From contig NW_024756438.1 of assembly GCF_018991925.1 (NCBI RefSeq), positions 1,301,001 to 1,365,000 on the forward strand: a DNA stretch of 64,000 nucleotides. The letters run 5' to 3'. The notes beneath the pieces were generated by a model. The model did not search any database. It saw nothing but the letters and a program-made list of their open reading frames with translations, and had not been told where the DNA came from. Positions 51,026 through 62,293 of the stretch are shown piece after piece. Made by a program: the position numbers and the translations under genes. The stretch's first letter is position 1; every line of letters starts with the position of its first letter. The stretch comes from Homarus americanus. Lineage: Eukaryota; Arthropoda; Malacostraca; Decapoda; Nephropidae.

Positions 51026-53150
51026 AACTTGGAAAATCCAAAGTTTGTGATGACAATAGGTAATGGTGGAGGAGACAGTTAGCACCAGAAAAAACTTATG
51101 AAATTGAACCAAATTTTCTGGAATTACTATTTCCATGATGCTAAACACGAAAATGTAAGCAAAAATGCACAGAATCTATTAGAACCTGACCTAACCTTAC
51201 CAAACACCACCAAACTTCCTAACCTGTGCACTGTCGTTTCAATTGCCATCATCCAAACAACATCTGTTGAAAAAAAAAATCCAATATAAATCGCAATAAA
51301 CACTGCCGATGAGATCGTCTTTGGGTCTTGACGTGTAACAATGACCTTGTACGTTCCACCATATACGACGACGTCAACAAACCAGTCGTCTCGTTGTAAA
51401 AGTCTGTCAAGGCGTCTCAGTGTGTTTGGTTCAGTTGGTTCTTGTGTGCGGTCATTAGTGTTTTTCACTCGTTTTTCTGCCAGATTTGTATTATATTTAT
51501 TAAATAAACAGGTGAAGATCGCCTTAAAACATCAGGAAATAAAACTGAGGAGATTCATTGAATATCAAACAAAATATCCCGTGTCACTGGGGGTTGTACT
51601 GTACGAGGAGAGGGCTATCTTGTGCAGTCTGAGTAACAATTATCTTCTCAAGTTTTGACTAATGCATCGCGGAAAAGTTGAACACTGATGAATGTATATG
51701 TGTTCTTCGTAAACAGTTGGCAGTCCAGTGAAATCTTGGAAAGCTGTAGCAAGTTACATCATTAGGTGTGTGTCTGCATTTCACAACTAGAATAGCAAGT
51801 CCAATATTTTGAATCATTTCTAACCAGAAGTATAATCAGTTGGGTTTTAATAGACATCTGTCAAAGTTGGGAAGATACTGGTTTCTCACTGGCTTTTAGC
51901 CATGTCAATATTGTTCTTATTGTCCACTCTGTATCTGTGTTTTTCTTGCTAAATATACTGTTTCAATATTATTTAGACTGTTATCTTTGTTCATAGCCTA
52001 CGGTGATGAGAGGCTACTTGAGAAATTAATTATCTAACAGGTATATATGGTAACTAACTTCAGTAGTTCTAGTTGCTATATACAGTCTCTTGACTAACTA
52101 TAAATTGAGTAAATTGTCCTTGGATTCACTTAACTGCGGTTTTATGGTAGTCTTCATTTAGCTTAATGTAATGTGGTTGGGGGTAGGTAGTGGAAAATAT
52201 ATAGTAATAAAAGAGCCATTGAAACAAATAACTCTGCGACGGGGCAGTCTTTAATATTAACCATCTCTTATTTTCATGATTCCCATACACACAATTATTC
52301 AAGTTTTCCTCCTCCAGATATTCCCGGGGAGCTGTTTTACTCTGCCTTAATGGAACGATCAAGAGTTGGAGATGGTTCGTTTTGAGTGATCGCTGCAGCC
52401 ATATGCCTGGAGAGGTAAGGTAAATTACTGTCCGAGTGTACTGAAGTGTGGAGATGTGTCAGTGGCTGTTGAATTTCTTTGATTATTATTCATTGTCATC
52501 TTGTTTAAAATTCGTATTTGAAGTTTGATTAGTGTTCTGGAAGTTAGATATCTCGGCAATGATGTCTCAAGGGCCTGATGTGTTGACGCGGATTTGATTC
52601 TGAGTAATAAGTCATATTTTTTTCGGATGCTCGAGTTTATTTGGTTCGTTTTGTGTTTGATCAATAGTGGTTCAGTCATACCTGGTCCCAAACACTCATA
52701 CTACACTGTATCGGTCAAAATTAAACCCCAGTAGCTACATTTTTTTCGTACATAGATCACTGGCTGAGAACACAAAGGATTTATTACGATTTTCACACGT
52801 TGTACCGAGTAATGGAGTTGTGTACATCTCAGACCACATACAGTACACATACAAGGGAGAATTAGTAGAAACAATATTACGTCACAGTTAATGGCAAATA
52901 CTAAGAAAAAAGGACAGGATACGTAGGGACGGTTAAACCTACATAGAGACACCAGTTAGACCTCTGTAGGAACCATGGTGTATTTTGATCATCACCCAAC
53001 AACAATTACCACCACCAGCAGCCACACGTACACACCACATTACCACACAAAGACCATTTCTGGAGATACTCGCCACCTCTCTGCATGTCCCATCCTTAAT
53101 TAAACCAAGAAGTCGGACGAATGTGTGAGGATGAGTATTACGATCACGAA
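51026..53150. other. Intergenic, no recognised gene
   Basis: A minus-strand frame through 51127-51468 stays open and contains RDDWFVDVVVYGGTYKVIV followed by a hydrophobic stretch, but it has no ATG at its start and no recognised family. The remainder is AT-rich. No repeat array is evident. Confidence 0.4.
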
Positions 53151-53154
53151 TGAC

Positions 53155-53410
53155 ATGATAGAGGACAAAGGGGGACGAAAACATGATAAGATGAAGTGAG
53201 AACGAAAAGACATGACGGAAGTGAGGGCGAAAAGACATAATGAAGTGAGAACGAGACACGATAGAGGGGAGTGAGGGCGAAAAGACATGATAGGGTGAAG
53301 TGAGAACGAGAGACGTGATTGGGGAAGTGAGAACGAGAGACATGATAGATTGAAGTGAGAACGAGAGAAATGATGGGGGAAGTGAGAACGAAAATATGAC
53401 AGGAAAAGTT
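53155..53410. repeat. Degenerate purine-rich minisatellite, about 8-9 units of about 27-32 bp
   Basis: A GAAGTGAGAACGAGAGACAT-like unit recurs with variants (GAGGGCGAAAAGACAT). The plus strand is almost entirely purine plus T/C punctuation. The long minus-strand open frames here (Ser/His/Phe/Leu-rich) are by-products of the repeat, not genes. Confidence 0.7.
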
Positions 53411-55110
53411 CGAGACATGACCGTAGAACGTACAAAGTTATGGGCCAGGTTAAAATGACATGATAAGCACTCTAGGTTTAAATGACATGACAAAATAGAA
53501 GGTAAGATTTGAATTCCATGACACACACACACACGGGTGCACTATTCTAAATCAGTTCTGGAAAGCGTTTTATAAATACCATTATACTCGACATAGAGCA
53601 AGCAAGTAATCCCACCGAACGTACCCTGTGACCCCCCCCCTCCCTCCCTCTTTTCTCCTCACAACACGCGGGGAGATGAGGAGTATTTCTTTTTCCTGGA
53701 AGGTGGTGGTAATATCCCTCTTGCACGATTAGTATTTACAAAGATTCGTATTATAAATATTACTCTTGGTAAAGGTATAATATTGCTCCTAACTTTCCGG
53801 TGATTTTTACAGGTTCGTGCTTTAAATTATGAGTATGCAAATAATTGATTCGCTAAGCTACGACATAAAGATACCGCAACGCCCAAAATTGCAGTGAGAT
53901 TGCCGCAAGTACACGCGTTCCCTTAATTCCGGTTGGAGATGAAATTTAGTGTACGAACTTTTGAGAATCCCAGTACAGGGTTGCCAGCGCTCGGGAGTGT
54001 GATGGCGGTGGTAGGTGAGAGGTAGTGGAGTTTTCTGCTGAGTGAACGAGTTCTAACTGAGGCTGTGAGAGGTGCAGGTCGTTATGCATCGTCTGGAGGG
54101 GATGGAGAGAGAGGTGAAAGGTCGGGTGAGGTTGTATAAGTCCAATTTGCTTTATAAAGATTAAAATAAATATTTTTTTTAGTGTAAACAAACTTACTGT
54201 TGTATGAATTGGTCTTTGTTCTTTCATAATAAGAGTTTGAAATACCCATCTAACAAGCAACACGTTTACGTAGCTATGAAACATTGTTATGAATATTAAT
54301 GGAGAAAGATTTATTAGAATATGTGAGACTCGCATCATAGAAAACGGTTCCCAGCGGGACGCGAAAGAAAGTGGGAATCTGGTAGCGGATGAGGGGTCGG
54401 TAAAATAAAGTAGATCTTGGACCTGCAACATTTCAGACCATTCAGAAACACTTTGTGGTCGTCCAAACTTTACTCTATGGCGCAACTTGTGTATTCCCAG
54501 GAAAATGTCTCCTGATCCGAACGACTATTCTGCGCTTCACGTGGCTGCTAGAAGAGCTTCTGATTGTAGTTATATCAGAGCTCGAACATGAAACAATTTC
54601 TAATTCTTTCTAATATTAATACCAAGAAGGTTACTAGTATTTTGGAATAATTATAAGCGGTGGCATATGAAGGAATTTATATTTTTACCTTGTACCTGAG
54701 GTTGCTAAAAACCGGGAGTATTCCAAGTGTGTATTGACCGGTGCGCTGTTTCCCCGCCACCTTACTGGCGGGCACCGTAAAGCCTAGTGTTGGTCGGGGG
54801 GAACTCGGCGGTGAGGGGTGGCGGCCTTGACCCTTCCAGCACCCACACATAAGGCTCACTACTCTCACAGGCTCCACCAACTGCTGGCGGTCTCCACCCT
54901 TCGGTGGATTTCTCGCTGTGTAACGTTCGTGGTAAAAGTTTTCTCTCCCTATCATTTATTACGCCAGCCACATCACGTTTCCTAGAGTGGTAAAGAATGA
55001 CTCAGCCGATAGCTATAAGAAAATATCAGTTAGTTAATGGAAAAATAATTCGATAAATGATGAAGTAATGAATGGTATTGAGGATTTCAGTGCGACAATA
55101 ATCCGTATCA
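53411..55110. other. Intergenic, no recognised gene; GC rises toward 55 kb
   Basis: A minus-strand frame of about 180 codons at 53946-54485 lacks an ATG near its start and resembles no family. Local GC content rises between 54700 and 55500, consistent with a promoter region for the candidate first exon at 55268. Confidence 0.4.
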
Positions 55111-55267
55111 ACTGAAAAAAGCAAGATGGTAGTGAGAGGAGTTGCCATCGGCTGTAGTCTGGTATTATTCAGCAGTCAGTGAGGTGTGTGTGAGTGAGAG
55201 AGTACCGGCTAAAGGTTCCCCGGTACACCCAGTCCTATCTCAGGGATAGGGACCACCACACCTCACC

Positions 55268-55289
55268 ATGGAGTCCGACAGTGTTAATA
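55268..55289 (+). CDS. Candidate first coding exon of an unknown plus-strand gene
   Basis: ATG in excellent context (cctcaccATGG) at 55268 opens MESDSVN. A full-consensus donor GTGAGT follows after the first base of the next codon (55290). A GC-rich upstream stretch (from about 54700) and a TCAGT-type initiator near 55175 would suit a promoter and 5' UTR. If spliced, the remaining exons lie far downstream, perhaps outside the window. Read without splicing, the frame stops after 39 codons. This is a prediction from start and donor quality only. Confidence 0.3.
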
Positions 55290-55814
55290 GTGAGTACTGG
55301 ATAGTTGAGTTACCCCTTCTGAAGACGACCGCCTCTTCTCTCGGTATAGATCCTGGGTGGGCGGGTGCGGATGCTGGGACATTCTAGGTTTATAGCGCCT
55401 ACTGTGCCATGTTGCATAGACGCGGGAGATGGTCTTTGGCGGGGAGGGAAAAGACGTCTGGACCTGCTGCCCTCCCAAAACATTCTCCACAGGCCAATTA
55501 TCCCCAAACATTTAGTCCAATTATTAATCTTTTTCTAATTAATAATAGAACGAAAAATTATAACCCAAACTATTGATCCAGGAGAGATATTGTCGTTAAT
55601 GTTGTTATGTTGCACGGGAAATTATAATGGATTATTTTGGAAAGTGTGCAGCAAGCGTGAGACGGGTCCTTCACAGAGCGGCCCCCCCTGCCTCGATTGG
55701 TCTCCCTTTAACGTCGTCTATGTGTCGCTCCTCACCAATTTTATGACCATTTTCTCATATTCCGCCCCGTGGGATATGTCTTATTACCCTTGTTATGAGA
55801 GCTTCCCTGGGACT

Positions 55815-55960
55815 GTGTGGCGTGTGGTAGTAGTAGTGGTGGTTGTTGTGGTAGGGTGTGTGGTGTGGTTGGGATTGTGGTAGGGCGTGTGGTTGGGATT
55901 GTGAGAGGGCGTGTTGTTGTGGTTGGCATTGTGGTAGTAGTGGTGATAGGACGTGCGTGC
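55815..55960. repeat. GT/GTGG-rich low-complexity tract
   Basis: Imperfect repeats built on GGTTGGGATTGTGGTAGGGC and GTGGTAGTAGTGG. Open frames on both strands here are artefacts of composition. Confidence 0.7.
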
Positions 55961-57150
55961 TGTAAGGTAGAGTGTTGTGTTATTGTTATCGTGGTGTTAT
56001 GAGTATTCTGGTGTTTATATTAGTAAGGCTTGGTGCGTATGGGTGGTGGTAGTTGTGGTAGTGAATAGTTGTTGCGGTGGTATTTGTGATATAACCATGG
56101 GGGTGTGCTGGTGGTGGTTGTGGTTGGGAGCGTGGGTTGTGATGTTAGTTGACATGACTGACTGAGACAACTTTTCGTCCGACCTTCGCTAAGTTTAGGT
56201 TAGGCTAGGTTCAGTTAGGATGAAGCTATGTTAAGTTAGTGTACAGTATGTTAGTTTGCCTTGAAATGTGGGTGGCGTTATCCATTGATTTATGCATACA
56301 TTTGTTTTATTATATTATGTAGTGGGACAATATTTATGATAATAAATTAATAATAATGATGATATTGACAATGACATTTTCCAAAATGGTTGTAACAACA
56401 TCACCACTGTTAATAACACAACTACCGGAAGTAATTAATTATAATAATAAAAAAAATAAATAATAATACTACTAATAATACTATCATCATGGCAGCTTCC
56501 CGCTTTTCGCCCCCAATTAGTCCTAAGTGAAAGTGTAATTAAATATCGTATTGAAACACCAACAAAACTGTCTTGATTTTTACCCTGACACAAACTGCGC
56601 TTAATTTTTCTTCCCAACTCATTAGATCAGAATAATTAATGTCAATAAAATGTAACGAGCACAGTTACTGTAGATTTGTCTTTCATCTGAAATATATAAG
56701 TACAAGAATCCAAAACGAGTTTAATAATATAACGAAATTGAACTAAATGTTTGGTTAGATTTAATTGTTTATTTGGAATTCATATAAATACCCACTATAT
56801 AAACATTATATTTATGAAGAGTAATTCATTTCCAAGCGAAAATAACCTGCCAAAAGTGTTTATTCTCGCGGTCTCTGAAATAAACATGGCAACATTGCTT
56901 ATGCCTCTGCGGATAAGAACGAAGATTACTTTTCTTCAATAGCAAAAATCCCTTGGTCATTTGCCTATATATTTGACAAGATCAGATTATATAAAAACAT
57001 TTGGAATGTATAAACAAGAGCATATTTAAAGCGCTACCTTGTAAGGTGAGCCTAGTTTTTGAAACTTGGGTGTGTGTAATCGTAGAGTTGAGAGAGAGAG
57101 AGAGTGTGATGTGTGTTTGTTAGGTTTGTGTGTGTGTGTGCATGTGTGGT
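55961..57150. other. Intergenic with TTAGG-like motifs, nothing coding
   Basis: At 56193-56222 the sequence runs through GTTTAGGTTAGGCTAGGTT, the degenerate TTAGG-like word also seen near 18015 and 63075. From 56330 to 56480 it is (TAA)-rich. No gene. Confidence 0.5.
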
Positions 57151-57210
57151 GTACGTTTGTGTGTTGTACGTTTGTGTGTTGTACGTTTGTGTGTTGTACG
57201 TTTGTGTGTG
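57151..57210 (+). repeat. 15-bp tandem repeat, four copies
   Basis: GTACGTTTGTGTGTT occurs four times in perfect register at 57151, 57166, 57181 and 57196, grading into a short (GT)n and then (TAA)n at 57218-57236. Confidence 0.85.
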
Positions 57211-57445
57211 TGTGTAATAATAATAATAATAATAATTAACGGTTTATTGAAAGAGCTTGGCAGCCAGAAGGCTGAAAATTTACAGTTACATATTTGGGGA
57301 ATGGGTTACGAATTACAAATAATATACAAGTAACATAAGTGACACAAATAAGACATATAATAACTTAGATGGGGATCAGCTCAAACTACAGTTCATTTCA
57401 ACATAGTGACAGTGTAAGGAGCAGTTCGTGCACGTATGGGCTGGA

Positions 57446-57448
<3 letters not shown>

Positions 57449-57520
<72 letters not shown>
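57449..57520 (+). repeat. (GT)36 microsatellite
   Basis: 72 bases of uninterrupted GT. Confidence 0.95.
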
Positions 57521-57524
<4 letters not shown>

Positions 57525-57859
57525 CAAGTGTTGTGATGAGCGTGCTGGTTTGTTTGTTAAGCCATTCTTATCACATCGTTAAGGAGTCTCAGAGTGTAAT
57601 AGTCGAGTGGATGCGGCGCCACTATTATAAATATGTGTCTGGTGGTGTCGTTTTGTATATGTGATGATAATATTTAATCAGAGAATCGCGACTCTTGGGT
57701 CTGACTTGTCTGTCACCATGGCTGTTTTTGGTGAGATAATGAGGTAAACAGATGCTCATAGATCACTCGGCTGCCTTATCTGGGTTAACAATATGCTGGT
57801 ACGCTAGGAAAGGGACCACCACCACCGTGTTTACGAAATGGAGAAGGGATACACGTGCA

Positions 57860-57861
<2 letters not shown>

Positions 57862-57917
<56 letters not shown>
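57862..57917 (+). repeat. (CA)28 microsatellite
   Basis: 56 bases of CA, opposite in strand sense to the (GT) array 340 bases upstream. It is followed by CATACATACATCCATCCATC. Confidence 0.95.
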
Positions 57918-57921
<4 letters not shown>

Positions 57922-58183
57922 TACATCCATCCATCGTAAGCAAATGGTCATGGATAATGGTCATAGATTCGACCCCAAGCCTTAATAGAGATCCAAGTGG
58001 ACTCGCCAGTAAATAAGTACAGTGTCGGGTGTTGGTGCCTCAAGTAACCAGTCAACCAACATCCTGCCTACGGGAGGGGGTGACTGACCAACCACCTGCT
58101 GCCTCACCCCCCACCATAACCAGATAAAGGGCTTGTATCATCATCATTATCACCATCATCATCACATTGTTATTATTATTATT

Positions 58184-58242
<59 letters not shown>
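58184..58242 (+). repeat. (ATC)n microsatellite
   Basis: About 20 uninterrupted ATC/TCA units, preceded by mixed (ATT)/(ATC) repeats from 58137. Confidence 0.95.
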
Positions 58243-59948
58243 TTTCCTAAGCACTAAGCATACAGTATTTATGATCGTGCTTAGGAGGCTTTACTGTGAA
58301 AAATGTACGCACGAGTCTCCATCTGCTGCAGAAAACCGCGTAATCAACTCCATTTAAATCGTTTTACGCTAGAGATGGGGTGTCTTGCCCCTCCTGCCCT
58401 CGCGGACCCCACGTGTCCTGCCCCTCGCGGACCCCCTAAACACAGCTGTTGGTAGAAAACGCTTGTAATTCACCAAACTATTCCTGAACAGTGATGCCCA
58501 AGACCTATAAATCACGCGTCAAGGCATGGTTGGTTTTAGTGTGGTTTTATGAGGATTTATTTTCACACTCTTGGTTACGTAGTGTGGAGGATAGTTATGG
58601 TAAATACTCCTTGTAATTGAGTACTCTATGATCTACTCACTTCAGCTAAAACACAGACATTCCCCTTCAGAGTCCACCTTACCTGGTTAAGTTCATTTTA
58701 TACTAGTTAGGAAACAGTTATGAAGCAGAAACAAGTTAATGTATAGTGGTGATGTTATTTTTGGGTGTTACACTCAAGTGCTTTAACTCTGCCGCTTGAG
58801 TGTATTCTTATATCTTTGAGTCACGTGCAGTTCGTACTTTAGTGAATCTGTTTACACCATGTTGATAATTTTGACTAACTTGATAATCGAAATTTGTTGA
58901 TACTATGTGTAAATAACTTGGCTAACTCAAGCCATAGGGTTTCAAATGTAACTTTAGACCACGGGACGAATTATTACTATTGAATCAGAATCCCGAATGG
59001 AATCTTGGAAATGAGCTCCCGTACAAGAGAAGGGGAAAAAGTTGTTGTGGCGCGGATGTTGTTTACAAACAAATGAGTTGAGCCGAGTGGTGACGGGCGC
59101 TGGAGAAACACTCACCCCCGGGCTAACCATCTCGTTGTTCAGGATCCACTCTGCCTGATTGGCCCTTACCTCACTTTTTGTTGGCCTCCATACTGATGAT
59201 GATGCTGACAGTGTTTCCCTTACAGCATACAAATAGGATTACGTTGATATCCAAGTCAGCAAGTTGTTGTTGTTTCAAATAACTACATCGACTGTGACTT
59301 GTGCAGTTAGTTTTCGGTACCAATGTGTTTTCGAAGTCGTCAAAAATATGATTGTGGCAGCAGTCTCGTGTGTCATCTGTACTGGAAAGGGGATGATTAG
59401 TAACTGTTTCAAGCAACAGTAAACTAAGTCACTACTGCAACAGAACATAAATCCTTGCAACATTAGCACACTTGTCCCCGTATACAACATAAGCGACACT
59501 CACTAGTCATGCCGTTCAATACCTCTAACACACTACACTAGGTTAAAGACGCACCAGACCTCACTTCTCGCGTCTCAGAGGTGTGAATTCTACAGGAACC
59601 AACGGGACAAAACACCGCTGTGGCATCTGGCGGGTGACCTTGTTATCTCACTAAATTCATTATGGTGCGTGTTGTGTGTTTTCCCAGATGTTAGATGGAG
59701 TAATTTGGACCCTGTGCATATAGGAACTCTTCAGGCCAATTGCACCATTATAGACCTGGTATTGGATTACTAGTTCAAGGTATTATTGTTTGTTTCTAAT
59801 AATGAATTAAAATTGTGGGGGGTCATCATTTAGGAGTCGGAAAGAATTTAGCTTAATTACCATAACTGATGTTTTGATTAGGTAAAGTTGTCTTAGGTAG
59901 GTGCCAGAAGCTTAGTTAGACGCGATAGCTGGTGTGTTTCAGGGTGAA

Positions 59949-59950
<2 letters not shown>
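58243..59950. other. Intergenic, nothing recognised
   Basis: Contains a short GC-rich duplication (CCTGCCCCTCGCGGACCCC and a near copy, 58388-58435). On the minus strand near 59190 an ATG opens MEANK and meets a GTGAGG donor-like sequence, which could be a tiny first exon but is weak. No gene is called. Confidence 0.4.

Positions 59951-59951
<1 letters not shown>

Positions 59952-60000
<49 letters not shown>
59952..60000 (+). repeat. (GT)n microsatellite
   Basis: 49 bases of uninterrupted GT. Confidence 0.95.
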
Positions 60001-60001
<1 letters not shown>

Positions 60002-60132
60002 TCAATGGTTATGAGGCTTTTGGGAGTGCCGTCACGAACCCAGGATGGATTTTTCTGACAATAGACGGACTTTACGGCCCCGAATGTTGTAGCGTGGTTA
60101 GGTATAGGGCTGGAAACGACCCGCGGGAAAAC

Positions 60133-60459
60133 GGCCGTGGGGGAGACGTGACGCGGGAAGATTTGGCCGTGGGGGAGACGTGACGCAGGAAGAGTTGGCC
60201 GTGGGGGAGACGTGACGCGGGAAGATTTGGCCGTGGGGAGACGTGAAGAGAGGAAGAGTTGGCCGTGGGGAGACGTGACGCAGGAAAGAGTTGGCCGTGG
60301 GGGAGACGTGACGCAGGGAGAATTGGCCGTGGGGGAGACGTGACGCAGGAAGAGTTGGCCGTGGGGGAGACGTGACGCAGGGAGATTTGGCCGTGGGGGA
60401 GATGTGACGCAGGAAGACTTGTTCATGGGGGAAACGTGACGCGGGAAGACTTGGCCGGG
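60133..60459. repeat. CpG-rich minisatellite, 10 units of 32 bp
   Basis: Ten nearly head-to-tail copies of a unit beginning GGCCGTGGGGGAGACGTGAC and ending GCAGGAAGAGTT. Units differ by a few substitutions and one-base indels. Because three units make 96 bases, a minus-strand frame stays open through the array (repeating LPHGQ/SRVTSPPRP-like peptides). I regard that frame as a by-product. Confidence 0.9.
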
Positions 60460-61018
60460 AAAAGAAGGTACTACGAGCCTAGCTAATTGCTGCAGCTTTA
60501 TTCGGCCAATTTCACTTAACATTGGGAGTGTGGACTGATGCTTTTGAATTGCATTGTTCTTTTTCTCATAACAATAACAGGTTTTCAAATCAATATGAGA
60601 ACAAGTTGATATGCCGCTAACTTCAGTCAACGTTCTAACCCAAAAGACGCAGGTTCGATCCCCTGACACACCCAGCCACCCAGGGAATACAAATATACAG
60701 AAATACACACAAAAATATGTCTGGTTATATTTAAAGCCGAAAATACTTGTATACGTCGTAATAGACAAAAAATTATACTCCATTTATACACAACAAAGGA
60801 AAGGTTTATTACACTATTGTAGCCATTAAGTGTCATTATTGTACTCGTGTGTAAAATGGTTGGTTGGTTCGTCGGCCCATTTGTGGTAAATAATTGTATT
60901 GTAATATTATTTGGTGTTTGTCTGGTAAGCAATGGGTAATTATACCTTTCTCCAGCTCATGTATTAATGTTTATCTGTCTGAGGTCATGTTGGCAGGTAG
61001 GTTAGTTATGTTATTACC

Positions 61019-61019
<1 letters not shown>
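60460..61019. other. Intergenic; contains a tRNA-derived-like box B
   Basis: GCAGGTTCGATCCC at 60649-60662 matches a tRNA promoter box B and probably marks a decayed tRNA-derived SINE. No foldable tRNA was found around it. No other features. Confidence 0.4.

Positions 61020-61100
<81 letters not shown>
61020..61100 (+). repeat. (ATT)27 microsatellite
   Basis: About 81 bases of uninterrupted ATT. Confidence 0.95.
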
Positions 61101-61102
<2 letters not shown>

Positions 61103-61455
61103 GCCGTAGTTAGTATTATCATTATTCCTTGGGTATAATTATTTTTGTAATTAGTATAGTTATCATTATTCTTGTCATGGTTATTATTTTTGTGCTGTTA
61201 TTAATATTCTGGAAACATGAGGTACAAACATTACACATTCATGTCGAGTCGAAGCTGCACAAACATGTTTATGGTTTAGAGTAATGAATTTCGGGACCTA
61301 ACTGCTGTGTTCATTTGATTATTAATACAAGTAGCTAATTATTTATTCCCCTTGTGGTTTATTTAAAGAATAGGTTAGGTGTGTAATCAAGTATTTTATT
61401 ATATGAATTCCTGTTACTTGGGTTTTATTCACGAATGAACAGAGAGCGTCCGTCA

Positions 61456-61592
61456 TGTAGGTTGTGATTGGTTTGAGCGAGTGATGTTTAAGCTGCGATT
61501 AGTTAGAGCGAGTGACGTCATTTAGGTTATGATTTGTTAGAGCGAGTGACGTCAATTTAGGTTGTAATTGGTTAGAGTAAGTGACGTAATTT
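61456..61592 (+). promoter_or_regulatory. Tandem array of four units carrying CRE and CCAAT-like sites
   Basis: Four units of about 33-36 bp, each close to GGTTGTGATTGGTTAGAGCG followed by AGTGACGTCA. Perfect CREs (TGACGTCA) are at 61513-61520 and 61547-61554; TGACGTAA ends the fourth unit and a TGATGTT variant ends the first. ATTGGT (CCAAT on the minus strand) is intact in units one and four. GTATATAC follows at 61603. The motif pairing looks promoter-like; function is inferred. Confidence 0.5.
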
Positions 61593-62123
61593 TTTTCAAC
61601 GCGTATATACCTGACTTGACTAATTTCTCGGCCAGTGCTTCATCATATTTTAACAAGAATCCACTTTCTTAACACTGACTTTTTAAATTTTTATATTTTA
61701 GTGGTATGTACATATTATTAACTGCAAGTGAAACAAAAGAACATCGGGATTGATTTGTAGTGAATGAGCTGGCGTCTGGTCCCCTGTTGTGTGGTGACAA
61801 CAGGTGTGGATGAGCGGAATGACGGCGTCTGATTGGTAGATTCGCAAACAAGGGAGACGAACCTAAACTTACTATGCCTATTGTGTTAAAAATGATTAAT
61901 TACTTAGAATGTCTGTAAATGAGCGCATAATTTTATTTCAGCCAATTTGAAATAATTTGATTTGAGCCAATATGAAATAAAATTAAGGTAATGACCGCGT
62001 TACAGTCATAAATTTCTGATGTTAAATACTGAAAAGGATTTTTTCTCGCTTCCCTTGCTACCGAATCAGCCAATCAGAAGCCGTCGTTCCAAATTTATAC
62101 CTTTAATCTATTTTACAGGAATA
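61593..62123. other. Intergenic with further CCAAT motifs
   Basis: Contains GATTGGTAGA (about 61831) and CAGCCAATCAGAAGCC (about 62068), both CCAAT-type sites. A duplicated phrase (GCCAATTTGAAATAA / GCCAATATGAAATAA) lies at 61940-61982. No coding sequence. Confidence 0.4.
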
Positions 62124-62222
62124 TGGAGGTGTGAGGGTGTGTGTGGAGGGGTGAGGGTGTGTGTGGAGGGGTGAGGGTGTGTGTGGAGGGGTGAGGGTGT
62201 GTGTGGAGGTGTGAGGATGTGT
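62124..62222 (+). repeat. 20-bp minisatellite, about five units
   Basis: Units of GGAGGGGTGAGGGTGTGTGT with small variants. Confidence 0.9.
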
Positions 62223-62226
62223 GGGG

Positions 62227-62293
62227 GAATGCAGCAAAAGAGTGGATAAAGTGGTCGCCTCCTCTCCATAGGCTCACAGTTCGATCCCGGGGC
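62227..62293 (+). ncRNA. tRNA-like or tRNA-derived SINE fragment
   Basis: GAATGC at the 5' edge can pair with GCATTC at the 3' edge like an acceptor stem. AGTTCGATCCC is a good box B and AGTGGATAAAGTGG resembles a box A. The anticodon arm (GCCT...AGGC) has a loop that is too large, so a working tRNA is unlikely; a tRNA-derived SINE head fits better. Confidence 0.35.

Noticed and set aside
51127..51468. Minus-strand frame with RDDWFVDVVVYGGTYKVIV and a hydrophobic stretch
   Set aside because: It looks somewhat protein-like but begins without an ATG and has no convincing splice sites or family.
53100..53532. Long minus-strand open frames (111 and 197 codons), Ser/His/Phe/Leu-rich
   Set aside because: They run through a purine-rich minisatellite; repetition keeps the frame open and no domain is present.
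53946..54485. Minus-strand open frame of about 180 codons
   Set aside because: No ATG near the start, no recognised family and no splice-bounded conserved block.
57763..57985. Open frames through the (CA)n array
   Set aside because: Simple-sequence translation (Thr-His or Cys-Val repeats).
59893..60783. Minus-strand open frame of 296 codons
   Set aside because: It spans a 32-bp minisatellite and a (CA)n array, with no conserved domain; a compositional by-product.
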